Counted from the first letter of the stretch, positions 26,393 through 37,690 are shown. The stretch is 44,074 nt of DNA from Cyclobacteriaceae bacterium (GCA_027067135.1 JAMOMJ010000017.1:1-44074); one strand, 5' to 3'. The notes: generated from the letters alone by a model not told the origin. Numbers and translations: made by a program.

Positions 26393-28921
26393 TTGAACAA
26401 ATCACTCAGAACAACTTTTTTACTCTTGTTGCTTGCAACTGCATTTTTTTATTCCTGTTCTTCAGAAAAAAATGCTCCGCTAAATAGGGCATACCATAAT
26501 ACTACAGCACATTATAATGCCTATTTCTATGCTCTTGCTCAAATTACCTCTATCGAAGAAGGTATTAAGGCAAGCCAATCAATAGATTATGATCACATCC
26601 TGCCCATTTTTCCTGCGATTGACTCTGCCAATAAAGAAACGTATAAGGTTGAAGTGGAAGAAGCTATAAAAAAAGCTTCCATCGTAATCCAATATCATAA
26701 AAACAGCAAATGGGTTGACGACAGCTATAATATTATTGGCCAAGCAAGAATGTATGGCTATGATTATCCCAATGCTATTGAAACTTTTAAGTATGTAAAC
26801 ACAAAAGGCGAAGATGTAAATGCCAAACATTGGGCACTAATTAACCTAATGAGAACCTTTATTGAGAATAATGAAATGACCAATGCTGAGGCCGTTTCAG
26901 ATTTCCTGAGCAGAGAAAAGCTCAATGAAAAAAACTTGAAATTCTTTTACCTTATGAAGGCTTTTTATTATCAAAAGCTCGATCAAAAAAATAATATGGT
27001 AAAAAACCTTGTTGCTGCAGATCTTCTGTTAACTAAGCAAGAAAGGGCAAGGCTATTTTTCATAATAGGCCAGGTTTATCAAGAAATAGGATTTGAATCA
27101 GCCGCTTTCGATTATTATAAAAAATGCATACGCAGTAACCCCGAATATGAACTTTCTTTTTATGCTAAGCTAAATATGGCTCAAGTAACACAATTGGGTG
27201 AACGAAGTGATATTAAGGATGTAAGAAAATACTTTAAAAAATTAGTTAAGGATGAAAAAAATAGAGAGTTCCAAGATAGGATTTATTTTGAATGGGCCAA
27301 GTTCGAATTAAAACAAGGCTATCTTTCTGAGTCACTTAAAAACTTTAACCTGTCTATTCAAAACAGTAAAAATAACCCTAGAATTAAAGGATTGGCATAT
27401 TTAAGCCTTGGAGAAGTTTATTATGATACACTAAAGGATTATAGCATAGCCCAAGCCTATTATGATAGTGCCGTTAACACTTTACCTAAAACTTACGAGG
27501 AGTATGAAAAAGTTGCAGCTAGAAACGAAGTACTTACAAGATTCGTTGAACAAATAAACACTATTACTCTTCAGGATAGTTTATTAACTCTCTCAACAAA
27601 AGATTCGTCAGAAGTAATGGCCTTATTTGTGGCTGAAGCAGAACATAGAAAAGCACTGGAAGATGCAGCACAAGAGAAAGAAAGAAAAAAAGAAGCTGCT
27701 GAAAGTTTCTTTTCATTTAATCAAGAACCCACGGGTATTGGTGGAGGAAGTTGGTACTTTACTAACCCAGCCGCAGTTAGTAAAGGAAGAACCGAGTTTA
27801 AGAATATTTGGGGAGAAAGAGTTCTTGAAGATCATTGGAGGAGATCAATAAAATCATCTGTGATTGAAGCAGATTTGAATGAGGACATCACAGATGATTC
27901 AGAAGAAGTAAGCTCCAAAGAAGAGGAAGGTAATTCAGCAATTGATATAGCCACTGGCTTTTATAAACAAATTCCTCAAACCAAAGAAGATATTGCTAAT
28001 GCACATAAAAAGCTTGAAGATGCTTATTATAATCTGGCAAATATTTATCATTTCGAATTAGAAGAAGACCAAAATGCAGTTGAAAATTATAAAATTTTAT
28101 TAAGCAGGTATAAAGAAACACTTTATGAACCAGAGGTGCTATACTTATTATATTTAATCGAGCTTGAAAAAAACCCTAACAACGCAAAGTCACATAAAGA
28201 TATATTATTTAAGAAATACCCAAACTCTCTATACGCCAACCTTATTTTAAACCCGCAATTTGCAGAAGAAAGCAAAAAAGCTAATGAAAAACTAGCTCAA
28301 GAATATAAAAAAGCATACAAACTTTTTAAGGAGGGAGATTATGAAAGTGCAAAAATATTTATATCTTCTGCTGTTGCAGATTTTCCAGAAGCTGAGTTTA
28401 CAGCTAATTTCAGGATGCTTAATACACTTATAATTGGCAAAACCGAACCACTCCCAGAATACCAATTAGCTTTAAATGACTTTATGATAATGTATCCCGA
28501 AGGAGATTTAAACGAATACGCTAAAACCCTGCTTGAAGCGTCTAAAAATTATCAAAACAGTTTAGTTAAACTAAAAGAAACAAGGTTTAGCAAAGTAGTA
28601 GCGGATCAAGATCACTATTTCATTCTTGTTGCAGATTCCACTTCTGAAAAAACGTCTTTGGAAGTAATAAATAGACTAGTTAATGCACAATTTGCAAATA
28701 GTAACTTAACAGTAGGAAAACTAGATTTAACGGCAACTAGTTCTTTCATTATAGTAAAACCTTTTAAGAGCAAAGAAGAGTCATTGTTATTTTATGACTT
28801 AATAAAATCTGAGCAATCAGTCAAAAATGTTACTTTTGTGATTTCGAAGTTAAATTTTGAATTACTATTTCAAACCAAAGAAGTTGATACTTACCTCACT
28901 TTTTTTGAAGCAAACTATTGA
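26393..28921 (+). CDS. porW: T9SS periplasmic TPR lipoprotein PorW/SprE
   Basis: Lipobox FFYSCSS, N-terminal NRAYHNTTAHYNAYFYALAQI motif, TPR repeats. Alternative start codon. Confidence 0.85.
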   Translation: MNKSLRTTFLLLLLATAFFYSCSSEKNAPLNRAYHNTTAHYNAYFYALAQITSIEEGIKASQSIDYDHILPIFPAIDSANKETYKVEVEEAIKKASIVIQYHKNSKWVDDSYNIIGQARMYGYDYPNAIETFKYVNTKGEDVNAKHWALINLMRTFIENNEMTNAEAVSDFLSREKLNEKNLKFFYLMKAFYYQKLDQKNNMVKNLVAADLLLTKQERARLFFIIGQVYQEIGFESAAFDYYKKCIRSNPEYELSFYAKLNMAQVTQLGERSDIKDVRKYFKKLVKDEKNREFQDRIYFEWAKFELKQGYLSESLKNFNLSIQNSKNNPRIKGLAYLSLGEVYYDTLKDYSIAQAYYDSAVNTLPKTYEEYEKVAARNEVLTRFVEQINTITLQDSLLTLSTKDSSEVMALFVAEAEHRKALEDAAQEKERKKEAAESFFSFNQEPTGIGGGSWYFTNPAAVSKGRTEFKNIWGERVLEDHWRRSIKSSVIEADLNEDITDDSEEVSSKEEEGNSAIDIATGFYKQIPQTKEDIANAHKKLEDAYYNLANIYHFELEEDQNAVENYKILLSRYKETLYEPEVLYLLYLIELEKNPNNAKSHKDILFKKYPNSLYANLILNPQFAEESKKANEKLAQEYKKAYKLFKEGDYESAKIFISSAVADFPEAEFTANFRMLNTLIIGKTEPLPEYQLALNDFMIMYPEGDLNEYAKTLLEASKNYQNSLVKLKETRFSKVVADQDHYFILVADSTSEKTSLEVINRLVNAQFANSNLTVGKLDLTATSSFIIVKPFKSKEESLLFYDLIKSEQSVKNVTFVISKLNFELLFQTKEVDTYLTFFEANY

Positions 28922-31245
28922 TGAGTGAACTAAAGAAAGATAGAAATTTAAAAACCAAGCTGGTTTGGCTAGTATGGATTTTATTCATTGGTCTTTTTGC
29001 AGGCCTGCCTTTCTATATTTATGCAGTTTCAAATGATTTATTTGGGCTTTTTGGCAAAATGCCAGCTCTAAGCCAGTTAGAAAACCCTGAAACAGACCTT
29101 TCCTCAACCTTGTACTATGCCAATGGGGAAGAAATGGGAAAGTATTTTAGGTCAAACCGGAGCCAGGTAACTTACGATCAATTATCAGATAACTTAAAAA
29201 ACACTTTAGTAGCTTCTGAAGATCATCGCTTCTATAACCATTCTGGGCTTGACTTAATAGCTTATTTAAGGGTAGTAAAAGGCTTATTAACTTTTAATCT
29301 TGCAGGTGGAGGAAGCACCATTACTCAGCAGTTGGCCAAAAAACTATACTCAACAAGGGATGAAACAATGGAGGGAAGCATTACTAAACTTGGAAAAGTC
29401 CCCAGACTAATTGTTTCCAAAACAAAAGAATGGCTCATTGCTGTTACACTTGAAGAAACATTTACAAAAGAAGAAATTATTGCTCTATACCTCAACACGG
29501 TTGACTTTGGCAGCAATGCTTTCGGAATAAAGGCAGCTTCGGTTACTTTTTTTGGTAAAGAACCTTCTGAGCTAAATTATCAGGAATCCGCCACATTAAT
29601 TGGCCTTTTGCAAGCTGTTACGAGATTTAATCCTATTCTGAATTACGATAATTCTTTTAAAAAACGCAACGAGGTTTTATTAAAACTGCAGAGGCAACAT
29701 GTAATATCAAAAGTTGAATACGACTCACTCATTCAGCTACCTATAGATTTAAGTAATTATAAGGTTGCCAATCAAAATACAGGACTAGCCAATTACTTTA
29801 GAGCTGTTATTCAAAACGACTTGTTAAAATTTTGTAAGGAGCGTGGCATAGATTTATACGAGTCAGGGTTAAAAATTCATACAACTATAGATAAGGATTT
29901 GCAACAATACGCTGAAAATGCAATGAGTTGGTGGATGGACTCTTTACAAACAACATTTAACGATTCGTGGGGTAAGCGTAACCCTTGGGTTGATGAACAC
30001 GGAAAAGAAATTAAGAATTTTATTGGCCATGTAATAAAGAGAACTGAGCATTACAGGAAGCTAAAAAAGAAATATGGAGCAGATTCTGATTCTATAAACA
30101 TTGTCCTCAACCTTCCTAAAAAGATGAGAATTTTTACTTGGAAAGGAGATGTGGACACTGTTTTGAGCCCTATGGACTCACTCCGATACTATAAAAAATT
30201 CTTGCAAGCTGGTTTTATGGCCATGGATCCTCATACAGGTCATATAAAAGCCTGGGTAGGAGGTATAAATTATAAATACTTTAAATACGACCATGTAAAA
30301 CAAGGTAAAAATCAACCAGGTTCTACATTTAAACCAATAGTGTATGCTACCGCTATAGAAAATGGCTATTACCCTTGCTACGAAGTAATGGATGAACGAA
30401 GAACCTACGAAACAGGAGGCGTCCCTCCTACTTGGTCGCCAGAAAATGCCAATATGAAATTTACTGGTGAAAAAATGACCATTAGGAAAGGGATGGCACA
30501 ATCAAAAAATTCGGTTACTGCCAAAATTATGAGTTTAGTTGGGCCCGAAAATGTGGTGGCTAAAGCAAGATCATTGGGTATAGAAAGTGAGTTAGCTCCC
30601 GTTCTTTCTTTGGCGTTAGGTGTGAGTGATGTTTCTGTTTACGAACTGGTTGGAGCTTATAGTGCCTTTGTAAATGGAGGGGTTTGGACTAAACCATTTT
30701 ACATTACAAGGATAGAAGATAAAAATGGGGATATTATCCAACAATATGTTCCGCAACAGAAACAGGCATTGAGCCCTGAAGATGCCTATTTAATGCTCCA
30801 TATGCTAAAAGGAACACTTGAAGAAGAAGGAGGAACCGCACGAAAACTTGATTACCAATACAACTTATTAAGAAATGGGAATGAGATTGGAGCCAAAACA
30901 GGTACTACTCAAAACTATTCGGATGGTTGGTTTATGGGAGTTACGGAGGAGTTAGTTGCCGGTGTTTGGGTAGGTGGAGATGACCGTGCTATCCATTTTC
31001 CCTCAATAAAATACGGGCAGGGCGCCTATATGGCCTTACCTATATGGGCCGACTTTATGACCCGAGTGTATAATGATGATTCATTAGGTTATGAAATGCA
31101 GCCTTTTAAAAAGCCTCGAAAACCCCTTTCTGTAACACTAGATTGTGGTCAATACAGTTTACTAAATCTTACTCCTGCCGACTCATTATTACAGAGAAAA
31201 TTAGATTCATTATCTGTTGATTTGGATGAGGAGGGCATAAACTAA
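28918..31245 (+). CDS. Penicillin-binding protein 1A
   Basis: GT51 domain VASEDHRFYNHSGLD...GGSTITQQLAKKL; transpeptidase QPGSTFKPIVYATA...AQSKNSVTA...GAKTGTTQNYSDGW. Confidence 0.95.
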   Translation: MMSELKKDRNLKTKLVWLVWILFIGLFAGLPFYIYAVSNDLFGLFGKMPALSQLENPETDLSSTLYYANGEEMGKYFRSNRSQVTYDQLSDNLKNTLVASEDHRFYNHSGLDLIAYLRVVKGLLTFNLAGGGSTITQQLAKKLYSTRDETMEGSITKLGKVPRLIVSKTKEWLIAVTLEETFTKEEIIALYLNTVDFGSNAFGIKAASVTFFGKEPSELNYQESATLIGLLQAVTRFNPILNYDNSFKKRNEVLLKLQRQHVISKVEYDSLIQLPIDLSNYKVANQNTGLANYFRAVIQNDLLKFCKERGIDLYESGLKIHTTIDKDLQQYAENAMSWWMDSLQTTFNDSWGKRNPWVDEHGKEIKNFIGHVIKRTEHYRKLKKKYGADSDSINIVLNLPKKMRIFTWKGDVDTVLSPMDSLRYYKKFLQAGFMAMDPHTGHIKAWVGGINYKYFKYDHVKQGKNQPGSTFKPIVYATAIENGYYPCYEVMDERRTYETGGVPPTWSPENANMKFTGEKMTIRKGMAQSKNSVTAKIMSLVGPENVVAKARSLGIESELAPVLSLALGVSDVSVYELVGAYSAFVNGGVWTKPFYITRIEDKNGDIIQQYVPQQKQALSPEDAYLMLHMLKGTLEEEGGTARKLDYQYNLLRNGNEIGAKTGTTQNYSDGWFMGVTEELVAGVWVGGDDRAIHFPSIKYGQGAYMALPIWADFMTRVYNDDSLGYEMQPFKKPRKPLSVTLDCGQYSLLNLTPADSLLQRKLDSLSVDLDEEGIN

Positions 31246-33041
31246 TGCTCAATCGGCAAAAATTGCTTGCCCCAATTCCACATAACCCGGGAGTTTACAA
31301 GTATTTCAACAAATTAAATACTCTTATATATGTTGGTAAGGCGAAAGACTTACGAAAAAGAGTAGCAAGCTATTTTAATAAGAGTGCCAATCATAATAGA
31401 AAAACTAAAAAACTTGTTTCCGAAATAGCCAACATTGATTTTGTGGTTACCAATACTGAATTTGATGCATTACTTTTGGAAAACAACCTAATAAAAGAGA
31501 ATCAACCAAAATACAACATTCTTTTAAAAGATGATAAATCATTTCCCTATATCTGTGTTACCCACCAACGATTTCCTAGAATTTACAGCCTTCGAAATAT
31601 TGATAATGCTAAAGGTGATTTTTACGGCCCATATATTAGCGTAGTAAAAATGAGGTCTGTTCTAGATCTCGTTAATAAAATATATTCGTTACGCACTTGT
31701 AAATATAATTTAACCGAACAAAACATTAAAAACCAGAAATACAAAATATGTCTGGAATATCATATTGGCAATTGTAAAGGACCTTGCGAAGACCTACAAA
31801 CGGAGACCGATTATAATAATAATTTAAAGCAAGCTGTAAACATTCTGAAAGGTAACATTGCTGCACCTAGAAGGTTTTTAGAAGATAAAATGAATTTCCA
31901 CTCATCAAATCTTGAGTTTGAGAAAGCAGAAGAGTTTAAAATAAAACTAGATCAACTAAATACTTTTTATAACAAATCCATCATAGTAAATCCTAAACTA
32001 AATTCGCTATATGTAATTGCTATTATTAGTACTGATAAAAAGGCATACCTCAATTTTATGAAAGTATCGAATGGGGCAATTATAGAATCAAAATCATTAG
32101 AAATAAAAAAACAATTAGAAGAGCATGATTCTAAAATAATTATAGCAGCAATCCCTCAATTAATCCAAAACATAGATATTTCAACACCAACTAAAATTCT
32201 ATCAAACATCGAAATATTTGAAATACCGGAGCCTTTATATATAGAGAAACCAAAAATCGGAGATAAAAAGAAATTGGTTGATATGTGCTTAAAAAATGCA
32301 CTGTTCTTTAAAAGAAATAGTGAGCAAAAAAGTGATATTACCAACAAAAACGATAAAAGGTTAGAACTGCTTCAAAAAGCCTTAAATCTCACCGAGCTAC
32401 CGGTACATATCGAATGTTTCGATAATTCAAATATTCAAGGGACTCATCCAGTAGCTTCTATGGTTTGCTTTAAAAACGGGAAACCCGCTAAAAAAGAATA
32501 TCGCAAGTTTAACATTAAAACAGTAACAGGCCCAGACGACTTTGCCTCTATGACTGAAGTGGTAGGTAGGCGGTATGAGCGATTATTAAAAGAAGAGAAA
32601 CCACTTCCTAACCTAATCCTTATAGATGGAGGAAAAGGGCAACTCTCTGCCGCTGTAGAAGCATTAAAAACAAGTGGCACTTATGGAAAAATAGCTATTA
32701 TTGGGATTGCCAAAAGACTAGAAGAAATATACCTTCCAGGAGATAATTTACCAATTCATATTAGCAAGAAATCTCCTGCTTTAAAATTATTACAGCAACT
32801 TAGAGACGAAGCACACCGCTTCGCCATAACTTTCCATAGATCCAAACGCTCTAAGGATCAAATTAAAAGTTTCTTAGATGACATAAAAGGCATTGGTGAA
32901 AACACCAAAAACTTACTCCTAAAAACGTACTCTTCTCCTTCCAAAATTAAATCGGTTCCATACAAAGAATTGCAGTCTTTAATTGGCAAACATAAAGCTG
33001 CAATACTAATTGAAAGCATAAAAAAAGCCTCTTCCAATTAA
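31245..33041 (+). CDS. uvrC: Excinuclease ABC subunit C
   Basis: GIY-YIG NPGVYKYFNKLNTLIYVGKAKDLRKRVASYF; UvrC homology ECFDNSNIQGTHPVASMVCFKNGKPAKKEYRKF; C-terminal HhH. Confidence 0.97.
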   Translation: MLNRQKLLAPIPHNPGVYKYFNKLNTLIYVGKAKDLRKRVASYFNKSANHNRKTKKLVSEIANIDFVVTNTEFDALLLENNLIKENQPKYNILLKDDKSFPYICVTHQRFPRIYSLRNIDNAKGDFYGPYISVVKMRSVLDLVNKIYSLRTCKYNLTEQNIKNQKYKICLEYHIGNCKGPCEDLQTETDYNNNLKQAVNILKGNIAAPRRFLEDKMNFHSSNLEFEKAEEFKIKLDQLNTFYNKSIIVNPKLNSLYVIAIISTDKKAYLNFMKVSNGAIIESKSLEIKKQLEEHDSKIIIAAIPQLIQNIDISTPTKILSNIEIFEIPEPLYIEKPKIGDKKKLVDMCLKNALFFKRNSEQKSDITNKNDKRLELLQKALNLTELPVHIECFDNSNIQGTHPVASMVCFKNGKPAKKEYRKFNIKTVTGPDDFASMTEVVGRRYERLLKEEKPLPNLILIDGGKGQLSAAVEALKTSGTYGKIAIIGIAKRLEEIYLPGDNLPIHISKKSPALKLLQQLRDEAHRFAITFHRSKRSKDQIKSFLDDIKGIGENTKNLLLKTYSSPSKIKSVPYKELQSLIGKHKAAILIESIKKASSN

Positions 33042-33054
33042 GAAAGAGGCTTTT
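33023..33054. terminator. Bidirectional terminator overlapping the uvrC 3' end
   Basis: AAAAGCCTCTT...AAGAGGCTTTT; the uvrC stop codon lies in the loop; convergent with gldN. Confidence 0.85.
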
Positions 33055-33072
33055 CTAAAGTAATTTTTCAAG

Positions 33073-34026
33073 CTAGTATGACCATAAATTATGCTCGCGC
33101 TCCATTATTTTCATTTCTTCCCACTGACTTGCCATTAAACCCTGCTTTGCAGAACCTTCATACACAGAAGCGATAGGTAAGTTATCAGGATTCTCTGTTT
33201 TATATAATTCACCATGGAATAACCTTAGTAAGAAGGCATCCCCAAGATTTCTATTTTCAGCACTATTTTGCTGGTTATACCAAACAGCCTTTTCCGGATG
33301 TTCTCTAAAAAAACGTTCTAAATCTTTATAAGCAAATGTAGCTACATAGTAATTAGCTCCATCATTGGAATATTTACCTGGAACAATAAGCTTAATCGAC
33401 TGAATATCTCTATACTGGCGAGCCCTTCTTTTATCCATAATAATATCTTCCATAACTTCCATCAAAGTAATGTCAGTAGGAAAATACTTCTCCGCCACTT
33501 CTCCGCCATAAATACCCCATAACTCAGGATCAGATGATGGAGCAATTCCTATTTGACTATCACTCAAATCTCTATTACAGATATAATTAGTTCCGTTATA
33601 CTCAACAATATCCCCTTCAAAATAAGGATAATCCACTTCGTATAATGGCTGCTGTTCCGGTTCACTATTGTCCACTTCCGTTTTATTTAAACGCTCTGCA
33701 AACTCAGCTTTAGTCATTTTCCTAGTTAAAGAATCCTCAAAATAAATATTTTGGATTCGATCAGCCATAACAGCATCGATGATGATCTTACTAAACTCAT
33801 TATTTTTAGCAAAAAAACCTTTGTTAAGCTTTTGTTCTAAATCAACACGAGTCCAAATTCTTTGCTTATAAAGTTGCTCATATTTAGGAATAGGGTTAAC
33901 AGAATTAGGGTTATACTGACTAACCTTTGATTCACCTGAAGACAACCCTTCCTGTGCAACAACATTTCCTGACAAACCAATAAGTGCCAATAGAGAGGCA
34001 ACACAATATCTGAAACTAAATTTCAT
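33073..34026 (-). CDS. gldN: T9SS ring protein GldN/PorN
   Basis: IWTRVDLEQKLNKGFFAKNNEFSKIIIDAVM...DITLMEVMEDIIMDKRRARQYRDIQSIKLIVPG; last gene of gldKLMN. Confidence 0.95.
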   Translation of the reverse strand: MKFSFRYCVASLLALIGLSGNVVAQEGLSSGESKVSQYNPNSVNPIPKYEQLYKQRIWTRVDLEQKLNKGFFAKNNEFSKIIIDAVMADRIQNIYFEDSLTRKMTKAEFAERLNKTEVDNSEPEQQPLYEVDYPYFEGDIVEYNGTNYICNRDLSDSQIGIAPSSDPELWGIYGGEVAEKYFPTDITLMEVMEDIIMDKRRARQYRDIQSIKLIVPGKYSNDGANYYVATFAYKDLERFFREHPEKAVWYNQQNSAENRNLGDAFLLRLFHGELYKTENPDNLPIASVYEGSAKQGLMASQWEEMKIMEREHNLWSY

Positions 34027-34087
34027 CTGTACTATTTTTAAATGTAAAGAGAAGCTATTTTAATAAAGATAACTCCTCTTTTAATTA

Positions 34088-35680
34088 TTAATTGCTTTTA
34101 ACTAACACTTTATAAATCTCATTACGCGCTCTTACGTTTTCAGATTTATTTTGAAAGTTAGTTCTAACTACTCTTTTAATTGTAAAAATGTAGATATCTC
34201 CTTTTCTTGCTTGCTGTGCAAACTGTGTTAACGTAATTTTATTCTTTTTAAATGTTTGAACCTTTACAGGGTCTCCATTTCTAACTAGTTTAACTTCAAC
34301 CTCTCGTACACGGTAGCGAGCATCTTTAGGTACATCGCTGGCAAAACTTGGTTCTGCATTGGCATTAACTGTAACTTGCCTAAATGCCCTTCCTTTTACT
34401 CCATCAGCCATATTTCCAGCTGCGCTGGGAATTACCAGTTCGTACTTAGGTAACGGAATTTCTTTTACAGAAAATGTTTTAGTACCAACCGTAGAACCAT
34501 TACTCTTCACAGTCATTACAACTTTACCTCTGGTTTTAGGTATAATTGTTACCTCCCCTTTACCAGCACCTTTTACAACTGTTGCATTGGTAGCAGTAAT
34601 GCTAGGATTATAACTTGTACCTAATAATGGCACTTGAACATTAAGCGCATTACCACAATTTTTCCATAAAGCCGATAAGGCACTCGAAGAAATTAAAATA
34701 CTTGGCTTAATAACTGTGTATTTTATAACATCTTCATATACTTTACCATCTAATTCAATTTTAGCTTTATACGACTTTTCACCAGACCCTGAAGCAGAAA
34801 ACTCTACCTGTCCAAACTTAATATCGTTACCAGCAATAGTCATTTGAGAAAGAGGTAACGCCTTTCCGTCCTTATACATCACAGGGTTTAAGGCAGACGA
34901 AGATGCCGCAATAAACATTTCTGCTTTATACTTTGCACCAGCAGCTACCACATTAGATTCTGCCCTAATTAATGGAAAAATTTTATCAAACGAAACTTCT
35001 CCAGCACCCACACTATCTGCCAAGATGGCCAGAGCCACTCTTTCATAGTTCAATATCTCCGTTTCTAAATAACTCATAGTTGCCATACCAGCAGCTGTAG
35101 GAGTATTTTCGAAAAAGTACTGCGCAAAGTTTTTATCTTTTTGATCAGGATCGTTGGCAGCTTCCTTAATATCCTTAGCATCTCGTCCTAATAAAGGAAA
35201 TTTCTTATCTGTTTCGCCCGTTTTAGTTGCCAAAAACTTAGAATAGTTATTAAGCATTGCTTTCAAGGCTTTACCCTTTCCTTGAGGCCCCATCATCATA
35301 GTTCCTACTTTATCATAGTCTTTAGCACCAATAAGAGCATCTGTTTCAGGATCACGCCCTCCTGTTATTTTAACCATTTCTTCCTTTAAGTCATTCATGG
35401 TTCCAATAACTTTCTCTGTCTCCGATCTTATTTCTTTAGCTATATTAAGAATCGCTACATCTGTCTCTAAATTATTTCTTTTAGCAACCTGAGCCTCAAT
35501 ACCAGCAATGGTTTGCCCATTTTTAGAGTTATAATCGTCAGCCATTCTAGTTAAGGCTTGATCGATAAAGATGAACTTCTCCAGTACAGCATTACTTACC
35601 TGTAAGGCAAGTAGTGCAGTAAGCACTAGATACATCATCCCAATCATCTTATCTCTTGGGCTTTGTCTACCTCCAGCCAT
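34088..35680 (-). CDS. gldM: T9SS motor protein GldM/PorM
   Basis: MAGGRQSPRDKMIGMMYLVLTALLALQVSNAVLEKFIFI. Confidence 0.97.
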   Translation of the reverse strand: MAGGRQSPRDKMIGMMYLVLTALLALQVSNAVLEKFIFIDQALTRMADDYNSKNGQTIAGIEAQVAKRNNLETDVAILNIAKEIRSETEKVIGTMNDLKEEMVKITGGRDPETDALIGAKDYDKVGTMMMGPQGKGKALKAMLNNYSKFLATKTGETDKKFPLLGRDAKDIKEAANDPDQKDKNFAQYFFENTPTAAGMATMSYLETEILNYERVALAILADSVGAGEVSFDKIFPLIRAESNVVAAGAKYKAEMFIAASSSALNPVMYKDGKALPLSQMTIAGNDIKFGQVEFSASGSGEKSYKAKIELDGKVYEDVIKYTVIKPSILISSSALSALWKNCGNALNVQVPLLGTSYNPSITATNATVVKGAGKGEVTIIPKTRGKVVMTVKSNGSTVGTKTFSVKEIPLPKYELVIPSAAGNMADGVKGRAFRQVTVNANAEPSFASDVPKDARYRVREVEVKLVRNGDPVKVQTFKKNKITLTQFAQQARKGDIYIFTIKRVVRTNFQNKSENVRARNEIYKVLVKSN

Positions 35681-35736
35681 ATTATTTGTTGTTTAAGTTA
35701 ATATGTTTCACAATACAGTTATTTCGATAATAAGGC

Positions 35737-36555
35737 TTAATTGCTACCTTTCATAGCAGTTAACATACTACCATAAATACCATTAAGGGAGGTTAAATTA
35801 CCTGTGAGTTTTTGCATTTCTTGAGAGAACTTCTCAGTTCCTTTACCTGCTTTTTCCATGTTCTCCATAACACCAGCCATGTTACCATAGAATCTGCTCA
35901 TCATTTTTACGTGAGAGTCTGTATCTTTTAGTTCTAATTCGTAATTAGCATTTAAAGCTCCTAAGTTTTTAGTAATCTTAGTAACTTCTTCGTGGTACTG
36001 TTTTGCATCACTAGAAGCATCAGCCATACTACCCATTGCTTGCGCAGTTTTAGCATAAGAACTAGACATATCAACTAAATTTTTAGAAGCAACTTTTACA
36101 TTTTTAGAATACTCCTCGGTAGCTACAGCTGCATTACTTAAGCTAGCCATTCCTTTAGCGTTTGTAGCTAAATTGTTCATGCCTTTGCCTAAGCTTTCAA
36201 TAAGTTCCGGGCCAATTTTAGCACTCTCTAGCATATGATCTAATTTTTGAGCTACATTATCGCCTTTGCCACCACTTGAAATTCTAGGGCTATTAACAGG
36301 GCCTGAATAATCTTCAGCTAATTCTGGATATACTTTAGACCAGTCTGGATCTTTATGAGGTGGCTCAAATGCACTAAGAAAGAAAATTACTGCTTCAACA
36401 CCAAGACCGATACCAAGCATAACACCTGCACCAGGTAAATGTTGAATCTTAAATAATGCCCCTACAATTACTACTGCTGCACCAATACCATACACTTTTG
36501 GCATAATGGTTTTGTAGAGTAATTCTTGAAATCCGCCTTTTTTTTGTTTACTCAT
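35737..36555 (-). CDS. gldL: T9SS motor protein GldL/PorL
   Basis: Two TM helices IMPKVYGIGAAVVIVGALFKIQHLPGAGVMLGIGLGVEAVIFFLSAFEPP. Confidence 0.97.
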   Translation of the reverse strand: MSKQKKGGFQELLYKTIMPKVYGIGAAVVIVGALFKIQHLPGAGVMLGIGLGVEAVIFFLSAFEPPHKDPDWSKVYPELAEDYSGPVNSPRISSGGKGDNVAQKLDHMLESAKIGPELIESLGKGMNNLATNAKGMASLSNAAVATEEYSKNVKVASKNLVDMSSSYAKTAQAMGSMADASSDAKQYHEEVTKITKNLGALNANYELELKDTDSHVKMMSRFYGNMAGVMENMEKAGKGTEKFSQEMQKLTGNLTSLNGIYGSMLTAMKGSN

Positions 36556-36643
36556 TGTTTTGTTGTTTAAGTTCTTCTATGATGATTAAAGTTTGATAGC
36601 TAATAATACTACCTTTTTACAAGGTATAAAATTATTTTATAAA

Positions 36644-37687
36644 TTAAAATTCTGAGCCACCCGATCTTCCTAAATGGGTCATGGCACATCTAAATCCAAT
36701 ATAAGCTCTGGTTGAATCTTTGTATTCAAATGCTCTTGTTCCTGTTTCAAGAAAAAAAGCAACATCTTTCCAAGATCCTCCTCTAATTACTTTTCTAGGT
36801 TCATTTACATCTCTATACTCTGGGTTCAAATCCCATACCAATGGAACTGAAGCAGGGTTAAAAGCATCTTGTGTCCACTCAGAAACATTTCCTGACATAT
36901 CTACCAGGTTATAATCGTTTGCAAAGTAAGAACCAATAGGTGATGTATAAGCATAGCCATCATCGTAGTAATTACCTCTGCCAGGTTTAAAGTTTGCTAA
37001 CATACAACCTTTGCTATTTCTTAAATAAGGGTTACCCCAAGGGTATTTAGCCATATCTCTTCCTCCACGTGCAGCGTATTCCCACTCTGCTTCAGATGGC
37101 AATCTGAAATTAGGCATTGGCCATTCTCCAACAGAACTTCTAAAATCGTTAAGGTATTCAGTTCTCCATTGGCAAAATACTTTGGCCGCTTCCCAACTTA
37201 CACCCACTACTGGGTAATAATCATAAGCTGGGTGCCAGAAATAGTACTCTTGTAATGGGTCTCCCATATGGTGAGTAAAATCTTTAGTAAATACTGTAGT
37301 ATCTGGATAATAATTATCTCTGATAAATTGCTCACCCAATGTACTTGCAGAATCTTCTAATACAGCGAAAATAAATTGACGAAATTCATTATTCGTAATT
37401 TCAGTTTCATCCATAAAAAAGGAACCAATGGTAACTTGTTTGTTATGGTTAATCTGGGTTGCACCTACATCTTCATCCGCCTGACCCATATGAAATGTTC
37501 CAGCCGGGATAGGTGCCATACCAAAAGGGGTTGTCATTATCCAACCATCTCTTTCGGCAACGCCAACTAGTTCTCCCATGTCTCCGCCTTTTCCGCCACC
37601 GCCAAAAAGACCACATCCAGTGATACTAATTAAACCAACTAATAATAGACTTGAAAGTCTCGCTTGTTTTATACTAAGTTTTATCAT
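36644..37687 (-). CDS. gldK: T9SS ring lipoprotein GldK/PorK (FGE-sulfatase fold)
   Basis: Lipobox ITGCG; PIPAGTFHMGQADEDVGATQINHNKQVTIGSFFMDETEITNNEFRQF...GFRCAM. Confidence 0.96.
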   Translation of the reverse strand: MIKLSIKQARLSSLLLVGLISITGCGLFGGGGKGGDMGELVGVAERDGWIMTTPFGMAPIPAGTFHMGQADEDVGATQINHNKQVTIGSFFMDETEITNNEFRQFIFAVLEDSASTLGEQFIRDNYYPDTTVFTKDFTHHMGDPLQEYYFWHPAYDYYPVVGVSWEAAKVFCQWRTEYLNDFRSSVGEWPMPNFRLPSEAEWEYAARGGRDMAKYPWGNPYLRNSKGCMLANFKPGRGNYYDDGYAYTSPIGSYFANDYNLVDMSGNVSEWTQDAFNPASVPLVWDLNPEYRDVNEPRKVIRGGSWKDVAFFLETGTRAFEYKDSTRAYIGFRCAMTHLGRSGGSEF

Positions 37688-37690
37688 GCT

